Assembly (NCBI GenBank): GCA_900318085.1
Contig: ONJF01000002.1
Location: 1 to 64,000 of the forward strand
Direction of reading: 5' to 3'
Source of the DNA: an uncultured Bacteroidales bacterium
Lineage (GTDB): Bacteria; Bacteroidota; Bacteroidia; Bacteroidales; F082
Length of the DNA: 64,000 nt
A program made the translations under genes and the position numbers. Under the pieces are notes generated by a model. That model worked only from the letters and a program-made list of their open reading frames with translations. It had not been told where the DNA came from and did not search any database. Within the stretch, counting starts at the first letter, position 1; each line of letters opens with the position of its first letter. This document shows positions 53,893 through 62,987 of the stretch, in pieces.

Positions 53893-54591
53893 TCAGTGTA
53901 GTGTTTCCCTGCCTTTAGTCTCGCGTCCGAATAACCGCGCAAAATTAGTAAAGATTTGTTTTCGTAAAGTAACAATGTCGGTTTCTAATAGTTTTGCCGC
54001 CGCCTCATAGACCTTTTCCACTCCGATTTCCGCCATGTCGGTTTCAAGGAAGAGATAATCCAAATCAATGAATTTGAATGATTTATAAATCTTTCTTTCG
54101 GGATGCAACAGACTTTCGCCTACGGAAAGATAAATCCCCTGCCCGATGAGTTGCTTTATGTCTTGCTCCGTACCGCTGAAGCCATGGACAATCCAAGGCT
54201 GTTGGGCTTTGTGTTTTTTGCGCAAGGCGATGATTTCGTTATGGCTCCGCACATCATGAAGAATCATGGGCTTCTGCAAGGCTTCCGAGAGTTCGATCTG
54301 TCGCTTAAAGATTTCGATTTGTCGTTCAAAACTCGCCTTGTGCATCTTGTCCAAACCTGCTTCGCCGAGGGCAAGGACTTGTGGCAACTTCAGTTTCTCT
54401 TCAAGGGTTTGCAATGCTTTTTCTGTTCGAAAATCAACGTTATCCAAAGCCCACGGATGGATGCCATAACTATAAAAGCCTTGCTCGGGACAAGGTGATT
54501 CCAAATTCAAATTGATGATTTGAAGGAGGTTTTCGCTGGATTCTTCCGTGTGCGTATGAATATCAATGAATTTCAATTCCATAAGCGGCAC
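53893..54591 (-). CDS. TatD-family metal-dependent hydrolase
   Basis: The 232-residue protein has the TatD-type metal motif FIDIHTHTEE at the start, ALGEAGLDKMHKASFERQIE, MILHDVRSHNEII, IVHGFSGTEQDI and LFLETDM. The TIM-barrel DNases of this family have 3'-5' exonuclease activity; this member is at the short end of the family. An internal ATG at 54582 (MELKFIDIH) is an equally good start. It is 7 bases downstream of the outer-membrane protein gene. Confidence 0.82.
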   Translation of the reverse strand: MPLMELKFIDIHTHTEESSENLLQIINLNLESPCPEQGFYSYGIHPWALDNVDFRTEKALQTLEEKLKLPQVLALGEAGLDKMHKASFERQIEIFKRQIELSEALQKPMILHDVRSHNEIIALRKKHKAQQPWIVHGFSGTEQDIKQLIGQGIYLSVGESLLHPERKIYKSFKFIDLDYLFLETDMAEIGVEKVYEAAAKLLETDIVTLRKQIFTNFARLFGRETKGRETLH

Positions 54592-54598
54592 TTATATC

Positions 54599-55237
54599 TC
54601 AAAATCTATATCCAACACCAGCCATAATCATATAACCAAATTCATTGACTAACCAAGGAAACTTTTGAAAAGGATCCGGCATTAGTTTGTCATCGTTTCC
54701 AATGATTTGGGTCGCGTTAAATCCAATCTTCTCAAAAAGATAAAACGATTTCCAAATATCAACCTTGAAGCCTACTCCTATGGTGTTTTGTAACCAAAGA
54801 AAAGGCCCAAAAGATTCAGTATATTCTTCAATAGGAATGTAACTCCCATCGTTGGCATTATAAGTCCATCCGTAGCCATGGTTTCTTGTGGTTGAATAAG
54901 CGGCTTGAAGCTCATAAAACACAAAAGGTTTCAAATGGTTGAGACAAGGAAGGAAATACCAATTGTAGCCCAGTTGCGCTCCGAAATGTTGGGCAAAATT
55001 TGAGGCATACATTCGTCTAAGATATATGCTCTCTTGGTCGTCAGGCATAGCCAGCCTATTGATATGGAATCGCAACCCGACCTCGATTTCATGGTTTTGA
55101 TGGAATGTTCTCGAATAACCAATGATCAAACCCTCCCTAAGTGTTGAGGTGTTGAAGCTTATCGTAGCTGCATTTTGTGCGAACGAACAACAAGTCACCA
55201 ATAAGGAAACGAATAATGCTATTGCTTTTTTTGACAT
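54599..55237 (-). CDS. Outer-membrane beta-barrel-like protein
   Basis: The 212-residue protein has a signal peptide (AIALFVSLLVTCCSFAQ). Alternating strand patterns suggest a small barrel (LREGLIIGYSRTFHQNHEIE, FGAQLGYNWYFLP, NTIGVGFKVDIWKSFYLFEK), ending in GYRF with a C-terminal Phe. It is of unknown role. The gene diverges from the EamA transporter gene. Confidence 0.72.
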   Translation of the reverse strand: MSKKAIALFVSLLVTCCSFAQNAATISFNTSTLREGLIIGYSRTFHQNHEIEVGLRFHINRLAMPDDQESIYLRRMYASNFAQHFGAQLGYNWYFLPCLNHLKPFVFYELQAAYSTTRNHGYGWTYNANDGSYIPIEEYTESFGPFLWLQNTIGVGFKVDIWKSFYLFEKIGFNATQIIGNDDKLMPDPFQKFPWLVNEFGYMIMAGVGYRF

Positions 55238-55310
55238 GGTTTAAGGCTTTGTTTTATAGTCAAATTCAGATGCTTTTCTTGAATTGTAAACGGCAAGTGG
55301 AAAGATTTAT

Positions 55311-55318
55311 TATTTTTG
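55311..55318 (+). promoter_or_regulatory. -7 box of the EamA transporter gene
   Basis: TATTTTTG lies 23 bases before the ATG at 55342. It places the transcription start well inside the longer open frame that begins at 55177, so that longer start is rejected. Confidence 0.55.
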
Positions 55319-55341
55319 CGGCTTGTTTGTGCAACCAGTCT

Positions 55342-56277
55342 ATGGGATTGAATAAGTCAACGCTTACGGGGCACCTCGCTTGTTTTGGTGCCTACTGTAT
55401 CTTTGGGTTCAACATCGTTTGCTGCAAGAACATCTCCAACGCGCATGTGATGACCCCCATGGACCTGCTATGCTTTCGTGCGGCGGGTGCCACGCTGCTG
55501 TTTTGGCTCTTGTCGCTCTTTATGCCCAAGGAAAAAGTGCCGGCAAAGGACCTCTTGCAGATCTTCGTGGCTTCCATGCTGGGACTCTTTCTCACACAAT
55601 GGAGTTTCCTGAAGGCCATCACCTTGGCGACTTCCATCGACGTGAGCATCGCCAACACCTGCACACCCGTCCTGACGATGCTGGTGGCGGCCATCTTCCT
55701 CAAAGAGCCCATCACAGGGAAGAAAGTCGGGGGTGTCTTGGTGAGTCTGGCAGGCGTCTTGCTACTGATTTTCAACTCGGTGGGACTGGGCGGCGGCGCG
55801 TCCGAGACCAAGCCCATGGGCATTGTGCTGACCATCGTCAACGCACTCACCTTCGCCCTTTATCTCGGCATCTTCCGTCCGCTCATCTCGAAATACAACG
55901 TGGTCACCTTCATGAAGTGGATGTTCCTGTTCACCATGCTGGTGGCGCTGCCGCTCAACTTCAAGAGTCTGATTCACATCCCGTTGGGACAGATAGAATC
56001 CAGTGTGGCGTGGCAAATAGCCTACGTGGTGTTTTTCGCCACGTTCGTCGCCTATTTCCTCATCCCCATCGGGCAGAAGCGCCTGCGACCCACTTTGGTC
56101 AGCATGTACAACTACGTGCAGCCCATCATCGCCACCATCATCAGCATCGTCATTGGCCTAGACCACTTCACCTGGAAGAAGGGACTGGCTATGGCGCTGG
56201 TCTTCACGGGTGTTTGGATTGTCAGCCAGAGCAGGGCGGCACCGCAACAAAGTGATACCAAGTCCTATTTGAAATAA
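55342..56277 (+). CDS. EamA/DMT-superfamily transporter
   Basis: From the ATG at 55342 the protein has 311 residues, ten membrane helices and two EamA repeats (GAYCIFGFNIVCCKNISNAH, LCFRAAGATLLFWLLSLF, ATSIDVSIANTCTPVLTMLV; second repeat ALTFALYLGIFRPLISKY and SMYNYVQPIIATIISIVIGL). Such carriers export amino acids or other metabolites; the substrate is unknown. A single-gene transcript seems likely. Confidence 0.9.
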   Translation: MGLNKSTLTGHLACFGAYCIFGFNIVCCKNISNAHVMTPMDLLCFRAAGATLLFWLLSLFMPKEKVPAKDLLQIFVASMLGLFLTQWSFLKAITLATSIDVSIANTCTPVLTMLVAAIFLKEPITGKKVGGVLVSLAGVLLLIFNSVGLGGGASETKPMGIVLTIVNALTFALYLGIFRPLISKYNVVTFMKWMFLFTMLVALPLNFKSLIHIPLGQIESSVAWQIAYVVFFATFVAYFLIPIGQKRLRPTLVSMYNYVQPIIATIISIVIGLDHFTWKKGLAMALVFTGVWIVSQSRAAPQQSDTKSYLK

Positions 56278-56302
56278 TAGTCGTTGGATTCTGTATGGTT
56301 TT

Positions 56303-56971
56303 CTATTCTCCCAAATTCTCAACAAACTTGTCGTAGTCTTTCACTATTGAAAAAATCATCTCCTTGAATTTGTCAAACTTGGGATTGAAAAGCAATTCAT
56401 AATCTCCATCTTCCAAAAGTGTATTTGAGAGCAAAACTCTTTTCCCTTTTTTATAACAACTAATAGTGAAAGTCGGAATATCATATTCAACATGTTCGTC
56501 GGTGTCATACTTTGTCTTTTTCTCAATAATGGAGACGGTCTTTTTCAAATAAAAATCATCAATAGAAGAAAGAAACAAATTAATAACTTCTAAAGAGTCA
56601 ATATAATACACAGGACGATTCTTTATGTATTCTACAAAGATTGCCATTTTTTTTGTCGCACATGAATAGGAAATGATATAGGAATCATAATCTGAACCCA
56701 CGGCATTCCAATAATCAACCCTTATGCTATCAATGTCATTCTCTATTTGATAGAGTTGGGCGTTAGCAGGAAGAATTTGGTCTTCATTCTGTACGTCAAC
56801 GTCATTCCCCATTTGATCGGATTGAACATTATTCGATTCGGTTTTTGACATGTCATTATGGGACGATGAATTCGACCAGCAATTATTCAATGAGAATAGC
56901 ATAATGAAAAGCAGGCTGGCTGTTTTAATAAAACCCTTTCCAAGGAATCTGTAATTGTTTTGTGTTTTCAT
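56303..56971 (-). CDS. Lipoprotein of unknown function
   Basis: The 222-residue protein has a hydrophobic signal ending LFSLNNCWSN (lipobox-like LNNC). A low-complexity Ser/Asn/Asp stretch follows, then a domain (YIISYSCATKKMAIFVEYIK, FTISCYKKGKRVLLSNTLL). AT-rich and unlike its neighbours in codon use. No recognised family. It converges on the transporter gene. Confidence 0.65.
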   Translation of the reverse strand: MKTQNNYRFLGKGFIKTASLLFIMLFSLNNCWSNSSSHNDMSKTESNNVQSDQMGNDVDVQNEDQILPANAQLYQIENDIDSIRVDYWNAVGSDYDSYIISYSCATKKMAIFVEYIKNRPVYYIDSLEVINLFLSSIDDFYLKKTVSIIEKKTKYDTDEHVEYDIPTFTISCYKKGKRVLLSNTLLEDGDYELLFNPKFDKFKEMIFSIVKDYDKFVENLGE

Positions 56972-57146
56972 GACATTATGTTTTTTATTTCATCGACAAA
57001 TGTAGATACTTTTTTTGAATTTAAACTATCACTTTGGAAATAATATGTAAAAAAATATGCTCCATTTGTTGTTTATTGATGCTTTTCGTATGTTTGTGTC
57101 AAATTAGAAGTTCAACTTCTAATCTGTCAACATCAAAAAAACAGAG

Positions 57147-57175
57147 TTTGTTATCCTATAAAAACACTATTTTTG
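57147..57175 (+). promoter_or_regulatory. Near-leaderless promoter of recG
   Basis: TTTG at 57147-57150 and TATTTTTG at 57168-57175. The ATG at 57180 follows after four bases. Confidence 0.6.
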
Positions 57176-57179
57176 TGCC

Positions 57180-59285
57180 ATGGAAATGAACCTGCTGCAA
57201 ACGAACATCGCCTATTTGAAGGGTGTTGGCCAGAAGAAGGCCGAGATCCTCCAAAAGGAGTTGGGTGTGTCCACCTACCAGGACATGCTCAACCAGTTTC
57301 CGTTCCGTTACATCGACCGCAGCCAGATCCAAAAGGTGGCCTACATTAACGACGACACCGTGTATTACCAACTCGTCGGCACCATCTCCAACATCAAACT
57401 CATCGGAGCGCCAAGGGCTACGCGCGCCACGGGACTCTTCAGCGACGAGACGGGCAGCATCGAAGTGGTGTGGTTCCGCGGACTGAAATGGATCAAGAAC
57501 CGCTTCAAACCAGGCGTGAAATATGTGCTTTTTGGTAAGGCCAGCGAGTTTAACCACAACTACAACTTCGTCCATCCAGAAATCGAGGAATACGCCCCCA
57601 AGGACCCGCTCATCGGTGAAGGCTTGCAAGGTGTCTACAACACCACCGAGAAAATGAAGGACCACGGCCTAGGCACGCGTACCATCGCCAAACTGCAGAA
57701 ACTCATCCTGCAACAGGTCTTCGAATATATCCCCGAGACACTGCCGAAGTCTCTTATTGAGCAAGAGCAACTGATTCCGCGCCGCTATGCCTACTACGAG
57801 ATCCACCTGCCCTCCAACAACATCGAAATTCAGCAAGCCACACGCCGACTGAAATACGAGGAGCATTTCTTTTTCCAACTGAAACTGCTACGCAACAAGA
57901 TGCACCGCGAGCAGGCCATCAAAGGTCATGTTTTCGGTGTAGTGGGCGACTATTTCAACGATTTTTACAAAAACCACCTGCCTTTCCCGCTGACCAACGC
58001 CCAGAAGCGTGTCATCAAGGAAATCAGGAAAGATTTGGGTTCAGGGCACCAAATGAACCGCCTGCTGCAAGGAGATGTGGGTAGCGGCAAGACCATCGTC
58101 GCCCTCATGGTGATGCTCTTGGCCTTGGACAACGGTTTCCAAGCCTGCCTCATGGCGCCTACCGAAATTCTGGCCACACAACATTTTGCCACACTTCAGG
58201 AGCAGTTGAAAGACATGAACATCAACTTCGCCCTGCTGACGGGTTCCACCAAAATCGCAGAACGAAGGAAGATTTACGAAGGTCTTGCCGACGGCACCAT
58301 GCAAATCGTGGTGGGCACCCACGCGCTGATTGAGAGCAAGGTGGTTTTTAAGAACTTGGGCTTGGCCATCATCGACGAGCAACATCGTTTTGGTGTGGAG
58401 CAAAGGTCAAAATTCTACGAGAAAACCGAGATTCCGCCCCACACTTTGGTGATGACCGCCACACCCATCCCGCGCACCCTAGCCATGACGCAATACGGTG
58501 ACCTCGATGTCTCCAAAATCGACGAGCTGCCTCCTGGCAGAAAGCCCGTGCAGACTTATCATGTCTATAGCGACGACCGCTACCGCATCATGATGTTCAT
58601 GAAGCAACAGATTGCGCTTGGACGCCAGATTTACGTGGTCTATCCTTGCATCAAGGAGTCGGAGAACACGGATATGATTGCGCTTCAGGAAGGTTATGAG
58701 GCTTTGTTGCACGACTTCCCAGAACCGCAGTACAAACTTTGCGTGTGCCACGGCAGGTTGACTGCCGAGGACAAGGACTTCGAGATGCAACGCTTTATTA
58801 ATAGGAATGCGCAAATCATGGTAGCCACAACCGTCATCGAGGTGGGCGTGAACATCCCCAATGCCACGGTGATGATCATCGAAAATGCCAACCGCTTCGG
58901 CTTGTCGCAGTTGCACCAGTTGCGCGGTCGCGTGGGTCGTGGCGCCGACCAATCCTATTGCATCCTCGTCACCGACCACAAACTGACCGCCGACGGCAAG
59001 ACCCGCATGAAGACCATGTGCAGCACCAACGATGGTTTCGAGATCGCCGAAGTGGATTTGGAGTTGCGCGGTCCCGGCGAGACGGGCGGCACACGGCAGT
59101 CCGGACAGATTGAAATGCTCATCGGTGATTTGCAAAAGGATGGTCCATTAATCCCGCAAGTCCGCGAAGCCGCCATCAAGCTTTTGGCCGACGACCCGAA
59201 GCTCATCAAGCCCGAGAACAGGATGTTAAGAGAACATTACAAGGAATTATTCGCGCAGACGTTTGATTGGAGCCAGATAGGGTAA
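57180..59285 (+). CDS. recG: ATP-dependent DNA helicase RecG
   Basis: The 701-residue protein has an N-terminal wedge/OB domain (YLKGVGQKKAEILQKELGVS, FPFRYIDRS) and helicase motifs. Walker A is GDVGSGKT (298-305), the DEQH box is D399-H402 (IIDEQHRFGVEQR), followed by MTATPIPRTLAMTQYGDLDV and the motif VI region HQLRGRVGRGADQSYCIL. It regresses stalled forks and processes Holliday junctions. Full length for the family. Confidence 0.97.
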   Translation: MEMNLLQTNIAYLKGVGQKKAEILQKELGVSTYQDMLNQFPFRYIDRSQIQKVAYINDDTVYYQLVGTISNIKLIGAPRATRATGLFSDETGSIEVVWFRGLKWIKNRFKPGVKYVLFGKASEFNHNYNFVHPEIEEYAPKDPLIGEGLQGVYNTTEKMKDHGLGTRTIAKLQKLILQQVFEYIPETLPKSLIEQEQLIPRRYAYYEIHLPSNNIEIQQATRRLKYEEHFFFQLKLLRNKMHREQAIKGHVFGVVGDYFNDFYKNHLPFPLTNAQKRVIKEIRKDLGSGHQMNRLLQGDVGSGKTIVALMVMLLALDNGFQACLMAPTEILATQHFATLQEQLKDMNINFALLTGSTKIAERRKIYEGLADGTMQIVVGTHALIESKVVFKNLGLAIIDEQHRFGVEQRSKFYEKTEIPPHTLVMTATPIPRTLAMTQYGDLDVSKIDELPPGRKPVQTYHVYSDDRYRIMMFMKQQIALGRQIYVVYPCIKESENTDMIALQEGYEALLHDFPEPQYKLCVCHGRLTAEDKDFEMQRFINRNAQIMVATTVIEVGVNIPNATVMIIENANRFGLSQLHQLRGRVGRGADQSYCILVTDHKLTADGKTRMKTMCSTNDGFEIAEVDLELRGPGETGGTRQSGQIEMLIGDLQKDGPLIPQVREAAIKLLADDPKLIKPENRMLREHYKELFAQTFDWSQIG

Positions 59286-59291
59286 AAGTTG

Positions 59292-59299
59292 TATCTTTG
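59292..59299 (+). promoter_or_regulatory. -7 box of the following lipoprotein gene
   Basis: TATCTTTG, 20 bases before the ATG at 59320. It overlaps the last few bases after the recG stop. Confidence 0.55.
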
Positions 59300-59319
59300 T
59301 GCCATCAAATCATAATACC

Positions 59320-59922
59320 ATGAAGAAAAAACTTTCAATCACTATTGCTTTCTTGGGCATTTTGTTGGCTTTTAGTTCTTGCCAGGCGATAAAACTTTCT
59401 AAACAATCTCGCGAACCAAACACATCTTTGTTGGTTATAAACGGCATATATGGTTTGCATTCGATAGATCTCATGTTAGAAAACCGCGAAACCCATGAAA
59501 AATATGAAACAAAAAAACTAGTCGGTCTCGAGGCCAATTCCGTGATTTGCAATCTTCCAAAAGGGTCGTACGATGTTGTCAAGCTATGGCTTCGGATTGA
59601 TATAGGGAATTCTGAGGTAGAGTTATCAAATTGGTCTCCCGAATTGAAGGAATATTTTGGTCCGATTGAAATTGAACCCAATAACAAATACTTTTTAGGC
59701 ATTTATGAATGCAAGAAAGACTATGACATACGCTTACTTTGGACGGTGAGGGATCAAATCAAATTGAGATATAAGGAGCCTGGTTCAGAAAAACATATTG
59801 GCTTGGGTCAAGACTATGTTCCGAAAAAGATTCAAAAAATAGTTTCTGAAACCGACTGGAAAGACGGTGAGTTTATCCTGCTCCGCCCTGCAAAATATGA
59901 TGAAGTTTTTGATTTTTATTAA
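59320..59922 (+). CDS. Lipoprotein of unknown function
   Basis: The start at 59320 gives 200 residues with a lipoprotein signal (ITIAFLGILLAFSSCQAIKL). The body is beta-rich (LLVINGIYGLHSIDLMLENR, NLPKGSYDVVKLWLRIDIGN), suggesting a small beta-sandwich domain. The family is not recognised. It overlaps the convergent GtrA gene by 4 bases. Confidence 0.68.
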   Translation: MKKKLSITIAFLGILLAFSSCQAIKLSKQSREPNTSLLVINGIYGLHSIDLMLENRETHEKYETKKLVGLEANSVICNLPKGSYDVVKLWLRIDIGNSEVELSNWSPELKEYFGPIEIEPNNKYFLGIYECKKDYDIRLLWTVRDQIKLRYKEPGSEKHIGLGQDYVPKKIQKIVSETDWKDGEFILLRPAKYDEVFDFY

Positions 59923-60434
59923 TTTGACACCTTCTTTTCTTTCCTGAACGAATAGAACTTATTCGTCAGATAGCTGAACGTCACGCAGATGACGGAAATG
60001 ATGATGTAGGAGACCGTGGGCCAGATGTGCAGCACCTCGACGAAGAGCTTCAGGCCAAAGTAGTTAATGAGGATGTTGACAACCGTCACCAGGAAATACC
60101 TGACCATCTGTGTCCTGCCTTTCAGTGTGGAGCCCGAGAAGCTGATGTGGCGCGCCATCCAGAAACCCGTCAGGAAGGTGATGGGGAACTTGAACACAAA
60201 GGCCGCGATATGGGGTGTAAAGGCAATGAAGCCAAGGTCGAAAACCTGACCTTTGAAGATGAAATGGTAGAAAACATAGTACAGCACCCACTCCAAGACG
60301 AGGTTCAAGCCACCGCATGCCGCATAGCGGAACAGCTCAAGGCTCATCACCTTGCGGAATGGAGGATAGAAGAAGTCAATGACTTTGGTCAAAGTGCGTT
60401 CGATCCAGGATTCTATGTTTTTCAAGGCTGACAT
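59919..60434 (-). CDS. GtrA-family membrane protein
   Basis: The ATG at 60434 lies just after a -7 box (60443-60450), so it is preferred to the one at 60455, giving 171 residues. Four membrane helices with the GtrA start (FRYAACGGLNLVLEWVLYYV) and end (INYFGLKLFVEVLHIWPTVS, FSYLTNKFYSFRKEK) are visible. GtrA proteins help flip polyprenyl-linked sugars or donate to glycosyltransferases. The partner is unknown. It is downstream of the mevalonate kinase gene but has its own promoter. Confidence 0.85.
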   Translation of the reverse strand: MSALKNIESWIERTLTKVIDFFYPPFRKVMSLELFRYAACGGLNLVLEWVLYYVFYHFIFKGQVFDLGFIAFTPHIAAFVFKFPITFLTGFWMARHISFSGSTLKGRTQMVRYFLVTVVNILINYFGLKLFVEVLHIWPTVSYIIISVICVTFSYLTNKFYSFRKEKKVSN

Positions 60435-60442
60435 TCGGGGCA

Positions 60443-60450
60443 CAAAAATA
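60443..60450 (-). promoter_or_regulatory. -7 box of the GtrA gene
   Basis: TATTTTTG on the minus strand, eight bases before the ATG at 60434; it decides the start codon. Confidence 0.6.
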
Positions 60451-60455
60451 AACAT

Positions 60456-61340
60456 TTACAGCCAAATCACTTCAAAATCCTTGAGCAAATCGGACGCATT
60501 ATCCACATTGTCAGTGAAGCCTAGCACATAGCCACCACCGCCTGAACCTGAAATCTTTACGCCAAAGTTGAAGTCGTAATCAGCGGTAAACAAATCCAAA
60601 GTATTGTCAGTGACCATCGGGCGAAGGAACTCCAATTGGTCCTTGGTGAGTTGTTTCAATGAACTGAAAAACAGCTCTTTATTGCCTTCAATCATCGAAT
60701 CGATGCATGAAGTCACACAAGGCACATACTCCGATTGGAATCGGCTCAAAAATCCGGGATTATCGCGTTGTGCCTTGAAATGGTTGACTAAAGGCTTGGT
60801 ATTGCTCTTGATCTTGGTATCAATCAAACAGATGTGAATGTCTTTTTTAAGGAAATCGTCCGAAAGCAGTTGCACGCCCTCAGGCGTGATCTTGAACGGT
60901 TGCCCCAAATAGCATTGCAAGGGATCGATGCCCGAGCTACTGCCGTGAAAGTGGCTCTCCATTTGGCCAAAGAGGGTTTTCAATTGAAGATAATCTTCGG
61001 TTTTCCGAATGGCATAGCGATCATAAACGGCTGCCACCAAAGTACCAGAGCTGCCCAAGCCATAGCCCGAAGGCACATTGGAAGCAAGGAAAAGACCCTC
61101 ATTCAAATCCCTTCTTAAAGTTTGTAAGTCAAAGAGGCTTGACAGTGCTTCATTTTCAGAAAGGTATTGGCAAAATCGCTTCAAGCTTTGGTTGGAGGGT
61201 AGCGAGGCGGCCTTGTTACGGCTTTGCGGCAACTGCCATTGCGCTGAGAACCGCTTGAGCGGAATCATCAGGGCGGTAGCGTCGAAGATCATCGAATACT
61301 CACCGAAAAGAATGACTTTGCTATAATAACGGTCTCTCAT
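60456..61340 (-). CDS. mvk: Mevalonate kinase (GHMP family)
   Basis: The 294-residue protein has the GHMP-kinase features: KVILFGEYSMIFDATALMIP at the start, SNVPSGYGLGSSGTLVAAVY (ATP loop), HFHGSSSGIDPLQCYLG and the C-terminal KISGSGGGGYVLGF. It phosphorylates mevalonate in isoprenoid synthesis. The ATG at 61340 overlaps the stop of the decarboxylase reading frame (TGATG), so the two are coupled; a GTG one codon earlier is also possible. Confidence 0.88.
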   Translation of the reverse strand: MRDRYYSKVILFGEYSMIFDATALMIPLKRFSAQWQLPQSRNKAASLPSNQSLKRFCQYLSENEALSSLFDLQTLRRDLNEGLFLASNVPSGYGLGSSGTLVAAVYDRYAIRKTEDYLQLKTLFGQMESHFHGSSSGIDPLQCYLGQPFKITPEGVQLLSDDFLKKDIHICLIDTKIKSNTKPLVNHFKAQRDNPGFLSRFQSEYVPCVTSCIDSMIEGNKELFFSSLKQLTKDQLEFLRPMVTDNTLDLFTADYDFNFGVKISGSGGGGYVLGFTDNVDNASDLLKDFEVIWL

Positions 61341-62384
61341 CACAGCAGTTTTTTCGGTCCGTCACCGACATGGTCGGCAATCCATTTGTTGTCAACGCAA
61401 TAGGCAGCCAAGTGGTCTTTGATGAAATGTTCCACTTTTTCGGCCTCGCTCTCGGGATAAAGCAAATGTACATTCGGACCGGCATCCAAAGTGAAACAAA
61501 GCGGAATGTGGGTCTCGTTCCTGAAATTCCTAACTTCCTCAATGAGGATTGGAGCACATCATCAGGGCGTGGAGTTGCAGTGCCTCACTCTCAGTGATAT
61601 TAATAAAGTTGTCCAAGTCGCCCGATTTCAAAGCAGAAAGCAGGTTTTTCGTATTTTCATTGGCTTGTGCATAACGCGCAGTAGCGTATGGATTTCCCTC
61701 CATCAAGCCATGGCCTGCACGACTGGAGACGGCCTTGGTCTCGCCGCTGACAATCAAAATGCTATCGCGATAAGTCTTAAAAACGGGATGGATGTCATTG
61801 GCCAACGAAACGGCATATTCGTCGGAACTACCTTCATAAGCCTCCGTTTTGCCCCAAAGTGCCATTGCGGGGAACACCGAGCGTGCCGCACTGCCCGAGG
61901 CCAATCGGGAGAAATAGGAGGCTTTAGTTAAGGTCCCTGAGCCTGTCGAAGGGCCGACCAACAGGTTCTCTATCTCTATCAACCCCATCACAAACGCACT
62001 CATCGAGGAAGCCGAAGAAGCAATGCCAGAGGAATGAGGAAAGGTGTTGCGGCTCTCTACCTTCAAATGCAATTGGTTGATGAACGGGAAAAACGCTTGG
62101 TTATCCATCAGGAACTTCTCGATCTTCGCGCCAAAAGCCGGGTTCTCTTGTCCTTCGAAAAAGAACTTGAAGCCAAAACCATCAGCCTTCTCATATTGGA
62201 CAAAAGTCTCGGTGCAGCATTCCGACAAGGTGAAGCTAATCGAAGGATTTTGAGGGAGTTGCTTCCCCCGTTTGCCCCAATACTTCACCAAGGCGATGTT
62301 CGACGGACTCCGCCAACGCACACGGCCTTGAAAGTCGTTCGGCACCACGCCTTTGAAGGCTTCGCTGATCCAGATGTTCTTCAT
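61340..62384 (-). pseudogene. mvaD: Diphosphomevalonate decarboxylase, frameshifted near the 3' end
   Basis: From 62384 the frame encodes RWRSPSNIALVKYWGKRGKQ, NPSISFTLSECCTET, SSGIASSASSMSAFVMGLIE and SRLASGSAARSVFPAMALWG, all characteristic of the enzyme. It stops early at 61539 after MMCSNPH. The rest of the enzyme (EEVRNFRNETHIPLCFTLDA, GPNVHLLYPESEAEKVEHF, DNKWIADHVGDGPKKLL) is in another frame ending at 61340. The ordinary segment after MMCSNP (an ILMxPNTL-like run) seems to be missing, so an out-of-frame deletion near 61541-61552 is inferred. A palindromic repeat is translated in frame (GPSTGSGT) at 61932-61955. Confidence 0.82.
61932..61955 (-). repeat. Dispersed CCTGAGCCxGTCGAAGG repeat inside the decarboxylase gene
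   Basis: Identical over 24 bases to the copies in the three T9SS genes and read in the same frame as GPSTGSGT, although the proteins are unrelated. Confidence 0.92.
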
Positions 62385-62471
62385 TCTCGATATGTTTCGC
62401 GCTGCGAAAATAAGGAATTATTCCTTACCGCCACCCAGGCCACATGGTTTTATGGTCATTCGGCAACTGGG

Positions 62472-62954
62472 TCAGTTTTCGTGGACAAACATCAAACTCG
62501 TTTCAGGTCCAAAGGCGACTTCGAACTGGAAATAGTCAAAGTCGTCTTTTTTGATGTTGACTGTGTAGGTCTGCCCCATCTTCAAGTTCTCGATGGTGAG
62601 ATCCACATAGTGTCCACATTCGCAGTCGCAGGCAGGCCCCTCGTGCAAAAGGAGGATGGAAATGTTTTGACCCTGCAGGTTGATTTCTTGGTCGAACGAC
62701 TCGGCGCAGCAGTCGAAAGGTGTGTTGGTGGTATTGATTCTCATCTTCGTGTTGTCAATAGTGGTCACGTATATCGTATCGATATACGGATAGTCATTAT
62801 CACGCATGTCATATAGGACAACGTCGTTGCAGCCAGAAATGAAGAAGTCGGAGACTTTGGGTTGTGGATTTTGCTTGTCACATCCTTCCATGGCGAGGAA
62901 TCCAATGACGAAAAGTGCCATTAAGGCGACGATGGTTTTGCTTAACTTGTTCAT
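62472..62954 (-). CDS. Cys-rich lipoprotein of unknown function
   Basis: The 160-residue protein has a signal ending FVIGFLAMEGCDKQNP (lipobox Cys). It has several later cysteines in pairs (TPFDCCAES, PACDCECGHY), and a beta-rich domain (YPYIDTIYVTTIDNTKMRIN, VNIKKDDFDYFQFEVAFG). The cysteine clusters could bind metal or form disulfides. No recognised family. It is downstream of the LRR gene on the same strand, 33 bases away. Confidence 0.68.
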   Translation of the reverse strand: MNKLSKTIVALMALFVIGFLAMEGCDKQNPQPKVSDFFISGCNDVVLYDMRDNDYPYIDTIYVTTIDNTKMRINTTNTPFDCCAESFDQEINLQGQNISILLLHEGPACDCECGHYVDLTIENLKMGQTYTVNIKKDDFDYFQFEVAFGPETSLMFVHEN

Positions 62955-62987
62955 AATGTGTTGTTTTTGATTGTTATTTAATGTATT

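Noticed and set aside
55380..56255. Alternative plus frame in the EamA transporter gene
   Set aside because: His/Arg/Gly-rich translation with no helices; the other frame has ten membrane helices.
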